Origin: Propionibacteriaceae bacterium
Lineage (GTDB): Bacteria; Actinomycetota; Actinomycetes; Propionibacteriales; Propionibacteriaceae
Length of the DNA stretch: 13,577 nt
Reading direction: 5' to 3'
NCBI GenBank assembly: GCA_020438595.1
Contig: JAGQUI010000025.1
Location: 1-13,577, forward strand
The notes beneath the pieces are model-generated. The model did not search any database, was not told the origin of the DNA, and saw only the letters and a list, made by a program, of their open reading frames with translations. Made by a program: the position numbers and the translations under genes. Shown piece after piece: positions 1 through 5,766 of this stretch; positions within the stretch are counted from its first letter, which is position 1, and every line of letters starts with the position of its first letter.

Positions 1-572
1 CGCCAGCCGAAGTCGAGGCCCTGGTGGCTGCGCGGGAGCTCGGGGTTGAGGCCGTCGAGGAAGCGCCAGACGTCGCCGCGCACCAGCATGCCGGCCACCG
101 GCACGCCGAGCGCGGGGACCACCTCCAGCTGGCCCTGGTAGAGCTCTCCCGGGTCGGTCAGCGGACGCAGCCGGCCGCTGCCGCTGATGGTCTGCGCCCA
201 GTCGCTGACGAGGATGCCCGCGCCCCGGCGCCGCGGCTCGACGAGCAGCGCCCCGACGACCGCGGCGTCCGGCTGTTCGCGGACCCGGTCGAGCAGGGCG
301 GTGAGCGCTCCCGCGGTGGGCTCGGCGTCGTCGGGCAGGATCCAGAACCAGTCGCCCTCGGCGTCACCGGGCAGGTCGTCGACGATCTCCTCGACGACGG
401 CGTCGCCGTTCTCCACCGCCTCGCGGCAGCGTTCGTCGGTCGGCTCGCCGGGCTCGGGGAGCACGGCGGCGACCACGTGGAAGGAGCTGTAGTCGGGCGG
501 CGCCTCGTGGTCGACGGCATGCAGCCAGGCCCAGGGGTCCTCGCTGGACTCGTCGTTGACCTCGCTCAACAC
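1..572 (-). CDS. GT2-like glycosyltransferase, N-terminal part (cut by window edge)
   Basis: Only about the first 190 residues are present; the gene runs off the left edge. The segment DWFWILPDDAEP (residues 74-85) matches the stretch holding the acidic metal-binding DxD-type motif of family 2 glycosyltransferases. YQGQ (145-148), VPVAGMLVRGDVW (157-169) and a final LDFGW fit a large actinobacterial GT2 membrane family, in which the usual forms are roughly DQGQ, GTAGMLVRRDVW and VDFGWR. That family usually continues into many membrane helices, which I cannot see here. The N-terminal nucleotide-binding half is short and atypical: about 35 residues separate the first strand (VVAAVL, 33-38) from DWFW, and no recognisable VLVTHNG or DTGS motif occurs. 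The start is GTG at 572 or, with better spacing to GAGGTGA, TTG at 569; an in-frame TAG lies upstream. whiB2 is the next gene upstream on the same strand. Substrate is unknown, possibly a cell-wall polysaccharide. Confidence 0.75.
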   Translation of the reverse strand, partial: MLSEVNDESSEDPWAWLHAVDHEAPPDYSSFHVVAAVLPEPGEPTDERCREAVENGDAVVEEIVDDLPGDAEGDWFWILPDDAEPTAGALTALLDRVREQPDAAVVGALLVEPRRRGAGILVSDWAQTISGSGRLRPLTDPGELYQGQLEVVPALGVPVAGMLVRGDVWRFLDGLNPELPRSHQGLDFGW

Positions 573-608
573 CTCACCTCTCGAGCCGACTTCCGGGACC
601 GAGGGCAA

Positions 609-614
609 AGCCTA
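609..614 (-). promoter_or_regulatory. Putative -10 element (TAGGCT) for the glycosyltransferase gene
   Basis: TAGGCT lies about 37 nt before the GTG start at 572, which leaves a leader of roughly 30 nt carrying a GAGGTGA ribosome-binding site. The same hexamer occurs before three other genes in this window. No good -35 box is visible. A 6-bp inverted repeat (616-621 with 630-635) lies immediately upstream. This is inference from motif and position. Confidence 0.4.
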
Positions 615-692
615 CCGCCGGGACGAAAGCCGGCGTGCGGGCTCAGCGGCCGGGCAGCGCGAAGTCGAGGAGCGGTGCGGGACGAACCACGA

Positions 693-953
693 TCACATGG
701 CCTGCTTCTTCAGGCGCCGGCGCTCGCGTTCGCTGAGGCCGCCCCAGATGCCGAAGCGCTCGTCGTTGCCGAGCGCGTACTCCAGGCACTCCGGGCGCAC
801 GTCGCAGGAGAGGCAGACCTTCTTCGCCTCCCGCGTGGAACCGCCCTTCTCGGGGAAGAAAGCCTCCGGATCGGTCTGGGCGCAGAGAGCGCGGTCCTGC
901 CAGCCCAGGAGGCCCTCGGCATCCGGCTCCGTGATCAGGAACAGTTCCTGCAT
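693..953 (-). CDS. whiB2: WhiB-family iron-sulfur transcriptional regulator (WhiB2/WhmD type)
   Basis: An 86-residue protein with the four WhiB cysteines at C24, C47, C50 and C56 (C-x22-C-x2-C-x5-C), which bind a [4Fe-4S] cluster. It also has the GIWGG turn (68-72), followed by a basic C-terminus (SERERRRLKK) used for DNA or sigma-factor contact. WQDRALCAQTDPEAFFPEKG is nearly identical to the WhiB2 branch as I know it. WhiB2/WhmD in mycobacteria and WhiB in Streptomyces control septation and cell division, acting with the principal sigma factor. The gene starts with ATG at 953 after a GAGGGGAAAG region and has its own strong promoter (1010-1039). Its position near manC and upstream of purE/purK/birA agrees with the mycobacterial region. 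Identity is very secure; the exact regulon is inferred from orthologues. Confidence 0.97.
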   Translation of the reverse strand: MQELFLITEPDAEGLLGWQDRALCAQTDPEAFFPEKGGSTREAKKVCLSCDVRPECLEYALGNDERFGIWGGLSERERRRLKKQAM

Positions 954-1009
954 CTGACTTTCCCCTCGACCCAGCCCGCGCTGTGGGGCACGCGAACTAC
1001 TTGGAGAGA

Positions 1010-1039
1010 ATTACACGCCTGTCATTCGCGATAAGTCAA
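1010..1039 (-). promoter_or_regulatory. Sigma-70-type promoter of whiB2
   Basis: On the minus strand, TTGACT (-35, 1039-1034) is followed by an 18-bp spacer and TGTAAT (-10, 1015-1010). Transcription would start near 1003, giving a leader of about 50 nt before the whiB2 ATG at 953. It is the only promoter in the window with both boxes close to consensus, and it sits in a local AT-rich patch. Confidence 0.65.
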
Positions 1040-1100
1040 CCCCGTTGGGCTACCATTCGCGCTCGCGGACGCCGTGTCCCCCGAACGGGTGACGTGGTAG

Positions 1101-1772
1101 TTATTCGGAGTTTGTCGGGGATCCGGCCTCGTCCCTGAAGATGGCCTGGTGTCCCGTCTCGGGCATCCGGGGGGCACCCGGAGCGCCCGCCGCGGCGTCG
1201 TCGGCGGTCTGCCACACGGTGCCCGCAGCCTCGCCCCGCTGCCACGTGGTCCGGGTCTCGGGGACGGGCGGCGCGGCGGCCTCGGGCTCCGGTTCCGGCG
1301 CCGGCTCGAGCGCAGGAGCGGGCGGTGCCGTGTCGATTCGTCCCGCCGTGACCCCGCGCAGCAGCACCCAGAGCGCACCGGCGCCGACCGCCTTCAGCAG
1401 CAGGTCGATCAGGCTGCCGACGATCTCCACCACGCGTCCGACCGGGTCGTCCGCTGCGATCGCCCCGAGCACGTAGCTGATCAGTGTGAGCACCACGCCG
1501 ACGCTGAGCACGATCGCCGCGACCAGGGTGACCCGGCGCGCGTGCGGGGTGGCCGGGGCGATGAAGAAGCAGGTGCTGACCAGCGCGACCACGGCGACCA
1601 CCAGCGACATGCTCATCAGCGAGCCGCCGAGGGTCTGGAACGCCTCGAACAGCGGCACCTCCTGCTGCACGTTCTGCACCAGCTCGACGATGCCCAGGAC
1701 GAGGTTGGCGGCGACCAGCACGATCACGGCCCAGGTCAGGGGCTCGCGGATGCGCTTCAGGTTGTCGATCAT
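1101..1772 (-). CDS. Four-helix membrane protein with Pro/Glu-rich C-terminal tail
   Basis: A 223-residue protein of unknown function. Four hydrophobic helices can be seen at roughly residues 12-32, 48-70, 80-105 and 115-140. A charged, disordered tail follows from about 148: a Pro/Ala/Glu run, then TTWQRGEAAGTVWQTADDAA and a final stretch rich in Gly, Pro and Ala. The N-terminus is short and basic (MIDNLKRIREP), so both ends are probably cytoplasmic. The start is ATG at 1772, supported by GGAGGA eight bases upstream. It lies between the DinB-type gene and whiB2, all on the same strand, but has its own putative -10 element and whiB2 has its own promoter. The tail resembles tails I have seen on other actinobacterial membrane proteins (W-x2-A-[DE]-x-A-x-x-G). 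I cannot assign a role. Confidence 0.8.
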   Translation of the reverse strand: MIDNLKRIREPLTWAVIVLVAANLVLGIVELVQNVQQEVPLFEAFQTLGGSLMSMSLVVAVVALVSTCFFIAPATPHARRVTLVAAIVLSVGVVLTLISYVLGAIAADDPVGRVVEIVGSLIDLLLKAVGAGALWVLLRGVTAGRIDTAPPAPALEPAPEPEPEAAAPPVPETRTTWQRGEAAGTVWQTADDAAAGAPGAPRMPETGHQAIFRDEAGSPTNSE

Positions 1773-1800
1773 GTGGGGGTTCCTCCGGCTTCTGCCGCAC

Positions 1801-1806
1801 AGCCTA
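1801..1806 (-). promoter_or_regulatory. Putative -10 element (TAGGCT) for the four-helix membrane protein gene
   Basis: TAGGCT lies 28 bases before the ATG at 1772, leaving a leader of about 22 nt that contains the GGAGGA ribosome-binding site. No clear -35 box is present. The hexamer is identical to those before manC, purK and the glycosyltransferase gene. Confidence 0.45.
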
Positions 1807-1875
1807 GCCAGCAGCCGCGGATCGGCGGCCGGAACACGGGCGGCGGGAGGAGACGCGTCGGGCGGGCCGATCGTG

Positions 1876-2400
1876 CTACCCGCGCCGGTTGTCCCGCCGG
1901 ATCCGGAGCTGGTTGATCTCGGCGAGGTTCTTCGTGAGTTCGAAGGTGACCCACGACGCCACGAAGGAGAACGGCCGGGGCTCCGGCATCAGCCCGGTCA
2001 CCGGCGCATCCAGCGCGGCCCGTTCGAGGATCGCGCGCCAGCGGTCCCCGGCCGCACGGATTCCGTCCGTCGAGCCCGACCACGACACCTCCCCCGGCGT
2101 GCGGACGCGCCGCCCCTCCACGGCGTCGGCGGCATTCCCCCACCAGAACTCGATGTGCCACAACAGCCATCCGACAGTCGCCTCCGGCAGCGGCGGGTGC
2201 TCCTCGTCCGGCCAGTCCGCGACCCAGCCGGACGCGGTGCGGTGGACGGTCGCGACGTGGTCCGACGGCTCCCACAGCGCGAGATCGTCGTCGACCCGGT
2301 CGAGCACGAACCGGGACCCGAAGCCCCAGGCGAGGTCGAACTGGCTGAGGAGCAGGTCGCGCACGCCGTCCGCCTGCGCCGCGGGCGAGGATGCGCTCAT
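1876..2400 (-). CDS. DinB-superfamily protein (DinB_2/DUF664-like)
   Basis: A 174-residue all-helical protein. LLLSQFDLAWG (16-26), WLLWHIEFWWGNA (78-90) and a final helix VTFELTKNLAEINQLR (151-166) are the signature segments of the DinB/YfiT-like four-helix bundle, whose members include metal-dependent thiol-S-transferases and many proteins of unknown role. H82 occupies the position of the conserved first metal-ligand histidine. The last helix offers E154 and E161 rather than the usual histidine pair, so a canonical three-histidine site is doubtful. The ATG at 2400 lies one base beyond the manC stop codon (TGA-C-ATG), which strongly suggests translational coupling. Its contribution to mannose metabolism, if any, is unknown. 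Confidence 0.88.
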   Translation of the reverse strand: MSASSPAAQADGVRDLLLSQFDLAWGFGSRFVLDRVDDDLALWEPSDHVATVHRTASGWVADWPDEEHPPLPEATVGWLLWHIEFWWGNAADAVEGRRVRTPGEVSWSGSTDGIRAAGDRWRAILERAALDAPVTGLMPEPRPFSFVASWVTFELTKNLAEINQLRIRRDNRRG

Positions 2401-2401
2401 G

Positions 2402-3481
2402 TCAGGCGAACTGCGGGCCGGCCTGCTCGGTGACGAGGGCGACGAGTTCCTTGACGCGCTGGGCGTCCTCGGCGCGGGCCACCAGGGTCGCCTGCGGCGT
2501 CCGCACGACCACGAGCCCGCTGATGCCGAGCAGCCCGACCGCCGAGTCGGGGTCGGCGTTCACCACGACGTTGCCGCTCGCGTCGAGCGCGATGACGTTC
2601 TGCCCGGAGATGGCGTTGCCCGCCTCGTCGGTGTCGAGGATCTCGGCGAGGCTGGCGTAGCCGCCCACGTCGCGCCACCGCACGGGCAGGGCCACCGCTG
2701 CGACGTGCGCACTGCCCTTGCCGAGGGAGACCGGTTCCATCACGCCGTAGTCGACCGACGTCCTCTCCAGCGCAGGGAAGATGATCGCGAGCCGTTCGGG
2801 GTGCTCGGCCAGTTCGGTGATCGAGTCGTGGGTGACCGGGTGCAGAAGCCGGAGCTGTTCTAGCAGCGTCGCCGCGCGCCAGACGAACATGCCCGAGTTC
2901 CACCAGTACTCGCCGGAGGCGAGGTAGGCCTCCGCGACCTCCAGCGCCGGCTTCTCCGCGAACTGGCGCACCTCGTGGGCGCCCTCGAACCCCGGCAGCG
3001 CGTCGCCGCGGTGCAGGTAGCCGTAGCCGGTGTGCGGGCTGGTCGGCACCACGCCCAGGGTCACCAGGACGTCGGGATCGGCCTCGGCGACGGCGAAGGC
3101 CGTGTCGAGGCAGCGGGCGAAGGTGTCCACGGGCTCGATCACCTGGTCGGCGGACACCTGCGCGATCACGGCGTCAGGGTCGAGGCGGTGCAGCACGGCG
3201 GCCGGCCAGGCGACCGCGTTCAGGGAGTCGCGTCCGACCGGCTCACCGAGGATGTTGGACGCCGGCAGCTCGGCGAGCTGTTCGGCCACGACGTCGGCGT
3301 AGGCCGCGCCGGTGACCACCCAGACCCGCTCGGCCGGCACCGAGGCCAGCGCGCGCTCGAACGCCAGCCGGAGCAGGCTCTTGCCGTCCACGAGGGGCAG
3401 CAACTGCTTGGGCGTGCCCTGCCGCGACAACGGCCACAACCGCGTACCGGACCCACCGGCCATGATCACCACGTACCGCAC
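2402..3481 (-). CDS. manC: Mannose-1-phosphate guanylyltransferase (GDP-mannose pyrophosphorylase)
   Basis: It makes GDP-mannose from mannose-1-phosphate and GTP in the cytoplasm; GDP-mannose feeds polyprenyl-phosphomannose, phosphatidylinositol mannosides and other mannosylated envelope components. The 359-residue protein has the nucleotidyltransferase signature GGSGTRLWPLSR (9-20) with K25 following, and FAEKP (174-178), NSGMF (195-199) and the family stretch TSVDYGVME (241-249). It ends in a short beta-rich tail without the phosphomannose isomerase domain of bifunctional enzymes, as in the mycobacterial enzyme Rv3264c (named ManB there). I chose GTG at 3481 because it puts the first strand (RYVVIMAGG) directly at the N-terminus. 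No Shine-Dalgarno is present, but TAGGCT seven bases upstream suggests leaderless transcription. The frame stays open far upstream (to 4429), but that part lies antisense to the TIGR03089 gene. A DinB-type gene follows one base after the stop. Confidence 0.95.
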   Translation of the reverse strand: MRYVVIMAGGSGTRLWPLSRQGTPKQLLPLVDGKSLLRLAFERALASVPAERVWVVTGAAYADVVAEQLAELPASNILGEPVGRDSLNAVAWPAAVLHRLDPDAVIAQVSADQVIEPVDTFARCLDTAFAVAEADPDVLVTLGVVPTSPHTGYGYLHRGDALPGFEGAHEVRQFAEKPALEVAEAYLASGEYWWNSGMFVWRAATLLEQLRLLHPVTHDSITELAEHPERLAIIFPALERTSVDYGVMEPVSLGKGSAHVAAVALPVRWRDVGGYASLAEILDTDEAGNAISGQNVIALDASGNVVVNADPDSAVGLLGISGLVVVRTPQATLVARAEDAQRVKELVALVTEQAGPQFA

Positions 3482-3488
3482 GGGGGTG

Positions 3489-3494
3489 AGCCTA
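3489..3494 (-). promoter_or_regulatory. Leaderless -10 element (TAGGCT) of manC
   Basis: TAGGCT, then seven bases (CACCCCC), then the GTG start at 3481. Transcription from this element would begin at or within a base of the start codon, and no ribosome-binding site exists in the seven bases. The element is only 23 bp from the divergent -10 of the TIGR03089 gene. Confidence 0.55.
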
Positions 3495-3517
3495 ACCGAG
3501 CCGTGTGACGACCCGCC

Positions 3518-3523
3518 TACGAT
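3518..3523 (+). promoter_or_regulatory. Leaderless -10 element (TACGAT) of the TIGR03089 gene
   Basis: TACGAT (TAnnAT type) is followed by six bases (GGCCCG) and the GTG start at 3530, so the expected transcription start falls on the start codon. No purine-rich ribosome-binding site precedes the GTG. The promoter is divergent from that of manC. Confidence 0.55.
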
Positions 3524-3529
3524 GGCCCG

Positions 3530-4234
3530 GTGCCCGAGAACCCGATCGTGCGAGCGCTCGCCCTGCGCGTGCGCCGCGGCGGCGCCGAGCCGCTGCTGAC
3601 CTGGTACCGGCCCGAGACCGGCGGACGCACCGAGCTGAGCGTGCGCACCGTCGCGAACTGGGTGGACAAGACCGCCAACCTGCTCGACGACCTGGGCGTG
3701 GACGGAACCATCGCCGGCCCGGTCAGCGTCGCCCACCCCGGCCACTGGATGAGCCTGCTCTGGCCGCTCGCCGCCTGGCAGCACGGCTGCGGCTACCGTG
3801 CGGGCGAGCCGGATGGCACTTGCGAGCTGGTCGTGGTGGGGCCTCAGGATCCGCAGCCCCACCCGGGCGCGACCACGATCGCGTGCTCCCTGCACCCGCT
3901 CGGGCTCGGCCTGCGCGACCTGCCCGACGGCGTGCTCGACTTCAGCGGTGAGGCGCTCGCCCAGCCGGACGCGCACGGCGCGGTGCCCGTCGAGGCGTCC
4001 GGGGTCGCGTGGACCGACGCCGCGCAGGAGTTCGACCACGCCGCCACCGGGCTGGTCACGCCCCGGCCCGACCGGGTGCTGGTGCGTCCGTCTACCCCGT
4101 GGGCGACGCTGGCGCAGGCGCTGCTGGGACCGGTGCTGGGCGGCGGCTCGGCGGTGGTCGTCGAGGGTCCGGTGGAGGCGGACGCGTTGGCGCGGCTTAC
4201 TGCTGCCGAGCGGGTCACCGGCCCGGTGGCATGA
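3530..4234 (+). CDS. TIGR03089 family protein (acyl-adenylate-synthetase-like remnant)
   Basis: A 234-residue cytoplasmic protein. The N-terminal pattern, with PLLTWY (21-26), TELSVRTVANWVDKTANLL (34-52) and a later SLHPLGLGLRDLPDGVLDF segment, fits the actinobacterial TIGR03089 family (Rv3268 in M. tuberculosis, about the same length). These proteins resemble the N-terminal half of AMP-binding acyl-CoA synthetases. I see no phosphate-binding loop ([ST]SGTTGxPK) and no C-terminal lysine domain, so an adenylating activity is unlikely. The family's function is unknown, but it recurs next to LCP and mannose genes. The start is GTG at 3530, chosen for its fit to the leaderless promoter and to the family N-terminus. 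The lipoprotein gene follows 34 bp downstream on the same strand. Confidence 0.85.
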   Translation: MPENPIVRALALRVRRGGAEPLLTWYRPETGGRTELSVRTVANWVDKTANLLDDLGVDGTIAGPVSVAHPGHWMSLLWPLAAWQHGCGYRAGEPDGTCELVVVGPQDPQPHPGATTIACSLHPLGLGLRDLPDGVLDFSGEALAQPDAHGAVPVEASGVAWTDAAQEFDHAATGLVTPRPDRVLVRPSTPWATLAQALLGPVLGGGSAVVVEGPVEADALARLTAAERVTGPVA

Positions 4235-4268
4235 TGGCCAGCGCCACTCCCCTACCGGACGGAGCCCG

Positions 4269-5123
4269 ATGATCTCGCGCCGCTCGCTGTTCACCACCAC
4301 GGGTGTCCTCGCCGGGGGGCTCGCCGCCGCGACCCTGGTGGGCTGCTCGGGCGAGCCGGACATCCCGCGTCCGACCGCCTCCCCGACCGGGTCGATCACC
4401 GACCAGCTCGACGAGGTGCTGACGACCATCGCCGCCGGCTCCAGCGAGTTCGGCGTCTACATCGAGGATGTCCGCAGCGGCGGCACCTACAGCTTCAGCG
4501 GTGACTACGCCAGCCAGAGCGCGTCGATGGCGAAGCCGATGATCGTCGCGATGGCGGAGCGCAAGGCCCGCGCCGACGGGGAGCCGCTCAGCGCGGAGAA
4601 CACCGAGAACGCCACGAAGGCGATCACCCACTCCGACAACGACGCCGCGACCGCGCTGTGGCAGTACGCCGGCTACGAGAGCTACCAGAGCCTCGCCGAC
4701 GAACTGGGCATGGCCCACACCCACCTGGACGAGGCCAAGGCCGACCAGTGGAGCTGGACCTGGACCACCCCGGCCGACCAGGTGCTACTGGTGAAGACGC
4801 TGGCCACCGGCGACACGACAGCGCTGACCGATGAAGAGTGCACGTTCATCTACGACCTGATGGGCGAGGTGGAGGACGACCAGACCTGGGGCGTCGGCCA
4901 GCCGAAGTCCGACACGGTGGCGGTGCACCTGAAGAACGGCTGGGTGCAGTTCAAGTCGACCGACGGGCTGTGGGCGGTGAACTCCATGGGTAGCGTGACC
5001 GGGGACGGCCGCGACTACCGGCTGTGCGTGATGACCCGCCAGCCCGACTTCGCCACCGGCCGCGCCGTCGCCGACGAGGTCGGCAAGTGGGTGTTCGACA
5101 TCCTCGGCTCAGGGACGCTCTGA
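4269..5123 (+). CDS. Beta-lactamase/penicillin-binding-fold serine hydrolase, predicted lipoprotein
   Basis: A 284-residue exported protein. The signal peptide carries twin arginines (SRRSLF, 3-8) and ends in a lipobox LVGC (23-26), so it is probably exported (perhaps by Tat) and lipid-anchored at C26. A Pro/Ser/Thr linker follows. The catalytic motifs of the class A beta-lactamase fold are visible: S86-M-A-K89 (SxxK), S122-D-N124 (SDN) and K222-N-G224 in place of KTG. TTPADQ (166-171) matches the conserved TTPxD helix start. No clear Glu equivalent to E166 of the omega loop is seen, so efficient beta-lactam hydrolysis is doubtful; a peptidoglycan-related or unknown role is more likely. The start ATG at 4269 has GGAG four bases upstream. 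The frame remains open back to 3798, but that stretch overlaps the TIGR03089 gene and lacks the signal peptide context. Confidence 0.9.
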   Translation: MISRRSLFTTTGVLAGGLAAATLVGCSGEPDIPRPTASPTGSITDQLDEVLTTIAAGSSEFGVYIEDVRSGGTYSFSGDYASQSASMAKPMIVAMAERKARADGEPLSAENTENATKAITHSDNDAATALWQYAGYESYQSLADELGMAHTHLDEAKADQWSWTWTTPADQVLLVKTLATGDTTALTDEECTFIYDLMGEVEDDQTWGVGQPKSDTVAVHLKNGWVQFKSTDGLWAVNSMGSVTGDGRDYRLCVMTRQPDFATGRAVADEVGKWVFDILGSGTL

Positions 5124-5186
5124 CGCCGATCCCCCTCCGCCCGGGCCCGGCAGAGCGGGTGCACGAAGTCCGCGTCCGGCCGGTGC

Positions 5187-5204
5187 AGCCGGGCCGACCC
5201 GGCT
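5187..5204. terminator. Hairpin (7-bp stem, 4-nt loop) after the lipoprotein gene
   Basis: AGCCGGG (5187-5193), loop CCGA, CCCGGCT (5198-5204): a perfect GC-rich stem 63 bp after the stop at 5123, with no U-tract. It could end transcription from the lipoprotein gene. It also abuts the putative -10 element of the next gene, so an operator role is an alternative. Confidence 0.4.
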
Positions 5205-5209
5205 AGTGT
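5204..5209 (+). promoter_or_regulatory. Putative -10 element (TAGTGT) of the five-helix membrane protein gene
   Basis: TAGTGT, of the TAnnnT type, lies 54 bp before the ATG at 5263. No recognisable -35 box is found. Its first base is the last base of the hairpin at 5187-5204. Confidence 0.3.
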
Positions 5210-5262
5210 CCAGAGTGCGCGGCCGACCGGCGGCGGCGCGGACGGGCTCACGGGAGAGCGCC

Positions 5263-5766
5263 ATGGGACGGTTCAGGGTCCTGGCCGTGGTCCTGCTGGT
5301 CTGGCAGGCGGCCAGTGTCGGCTTCGGCGCCGTCGAGTTCGCCTACGACCAGCCACCGCCCGCCGCAGCCGTGGTCGCCGCGCTGGTGACCGTGGCCGGA
5401 TGGGTGGCGCTCGCCGTGTGGGCCGGGCGGCACTCGATCACCGCCTTCGTCTGGTTCGCAGCGGTGGTGTGGCTGCTCATCCTCGCCACGCCGGTCGCGG
5501 CGATGCTGCTGGTCGCTGCCGAGGGCGACTCGGTCGCGCCCTGGCACCAGGCGATGATCCTGCCCATCCTGTTCGCCGGCGGGTCGCTGCATCCGCTCGC
5601 CTGGTTCGTGCCCCTCGCCGACCAGGAGTACCAGACGATGGTCGTCGCGGGCGCCATGCTCGTGGTGAGCATCGGCAGCTACCTCCTCAGCCGCGCCCTC
5701 TCCCGACGGGGGAAGGCCGGTCCGGCCGAGGCGGGGACTGAGGATCAGGGGTTGCCGGAGGTGTAG
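5263..5766 (+). CDS. Small polytopic membrane protein of unknown function
   Basis: A 167-residue protein with about five hydrophobic helices, near residues 5-24, 33-54, 60-85, 96-117 and 124-144, followed by a short basic then acidic tail. No family motif is recognised. The ATG at 5263 is preceded by GGGAGAG with good spacing; an in-frame ATG at 5206 lies further upstream, but the stretch between (Arg-rich, non-hydrophobic) looks non-coding. Its last 22 bases overlap, tail to tail, with the end of the M23 peptidase gene. That gene also encodes a multi-helix N-terminus, so the two products may share the membrane environment, but no functional link is shown. Confidence 0.75.
   Translation: MGRFRVLAVVLLVWQAASVGFGAVEFAYDQPPPAAAVVAALVTVAGWVALAVWAGRHSITAFVWFAAVVWLLILATPVAAMLLVAAEGDSVAPWHQAMILPILFAGGSLHPLAWFVPLADQEYQTMVVAGAMLVVSIGSYLLSRALSRRGKAGPAEAGTEDQGLPEV

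Noticed and set aside
616..635. 6-bp inverted repeat as the whiB2 terminator
   Set aside because: The stem is short with an eight-base loop and adjoins a putative -10 element; such short GC repeats are common in this base composition.
24..1034. Long open frame (336 residues) on the plus strand
   Set aside because: It is antisense to the glycosyltransferase and whiB2, which have family motifs; the translation is Arg/Ala/Gly-rich low-complexity typical of GC-rich shadow frames.
3798..4268. Upstream extension of the lipoprotein frame
   Set aside because: It overlaps the TIGR03089 gene in another frame. The ATG at 4269 has a ribosome-binding site and begins a textbook lipoprotein signal peptide.
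3482..4429. N-terminal extension of manC making a 675-residue protein
   Set aside because: The GTG at 3481 puts the nucleotidyltransferase motif at the N-terminus as in the family, and the extension lies antisense to the TIGR03089 gene with no similarity to a domain.
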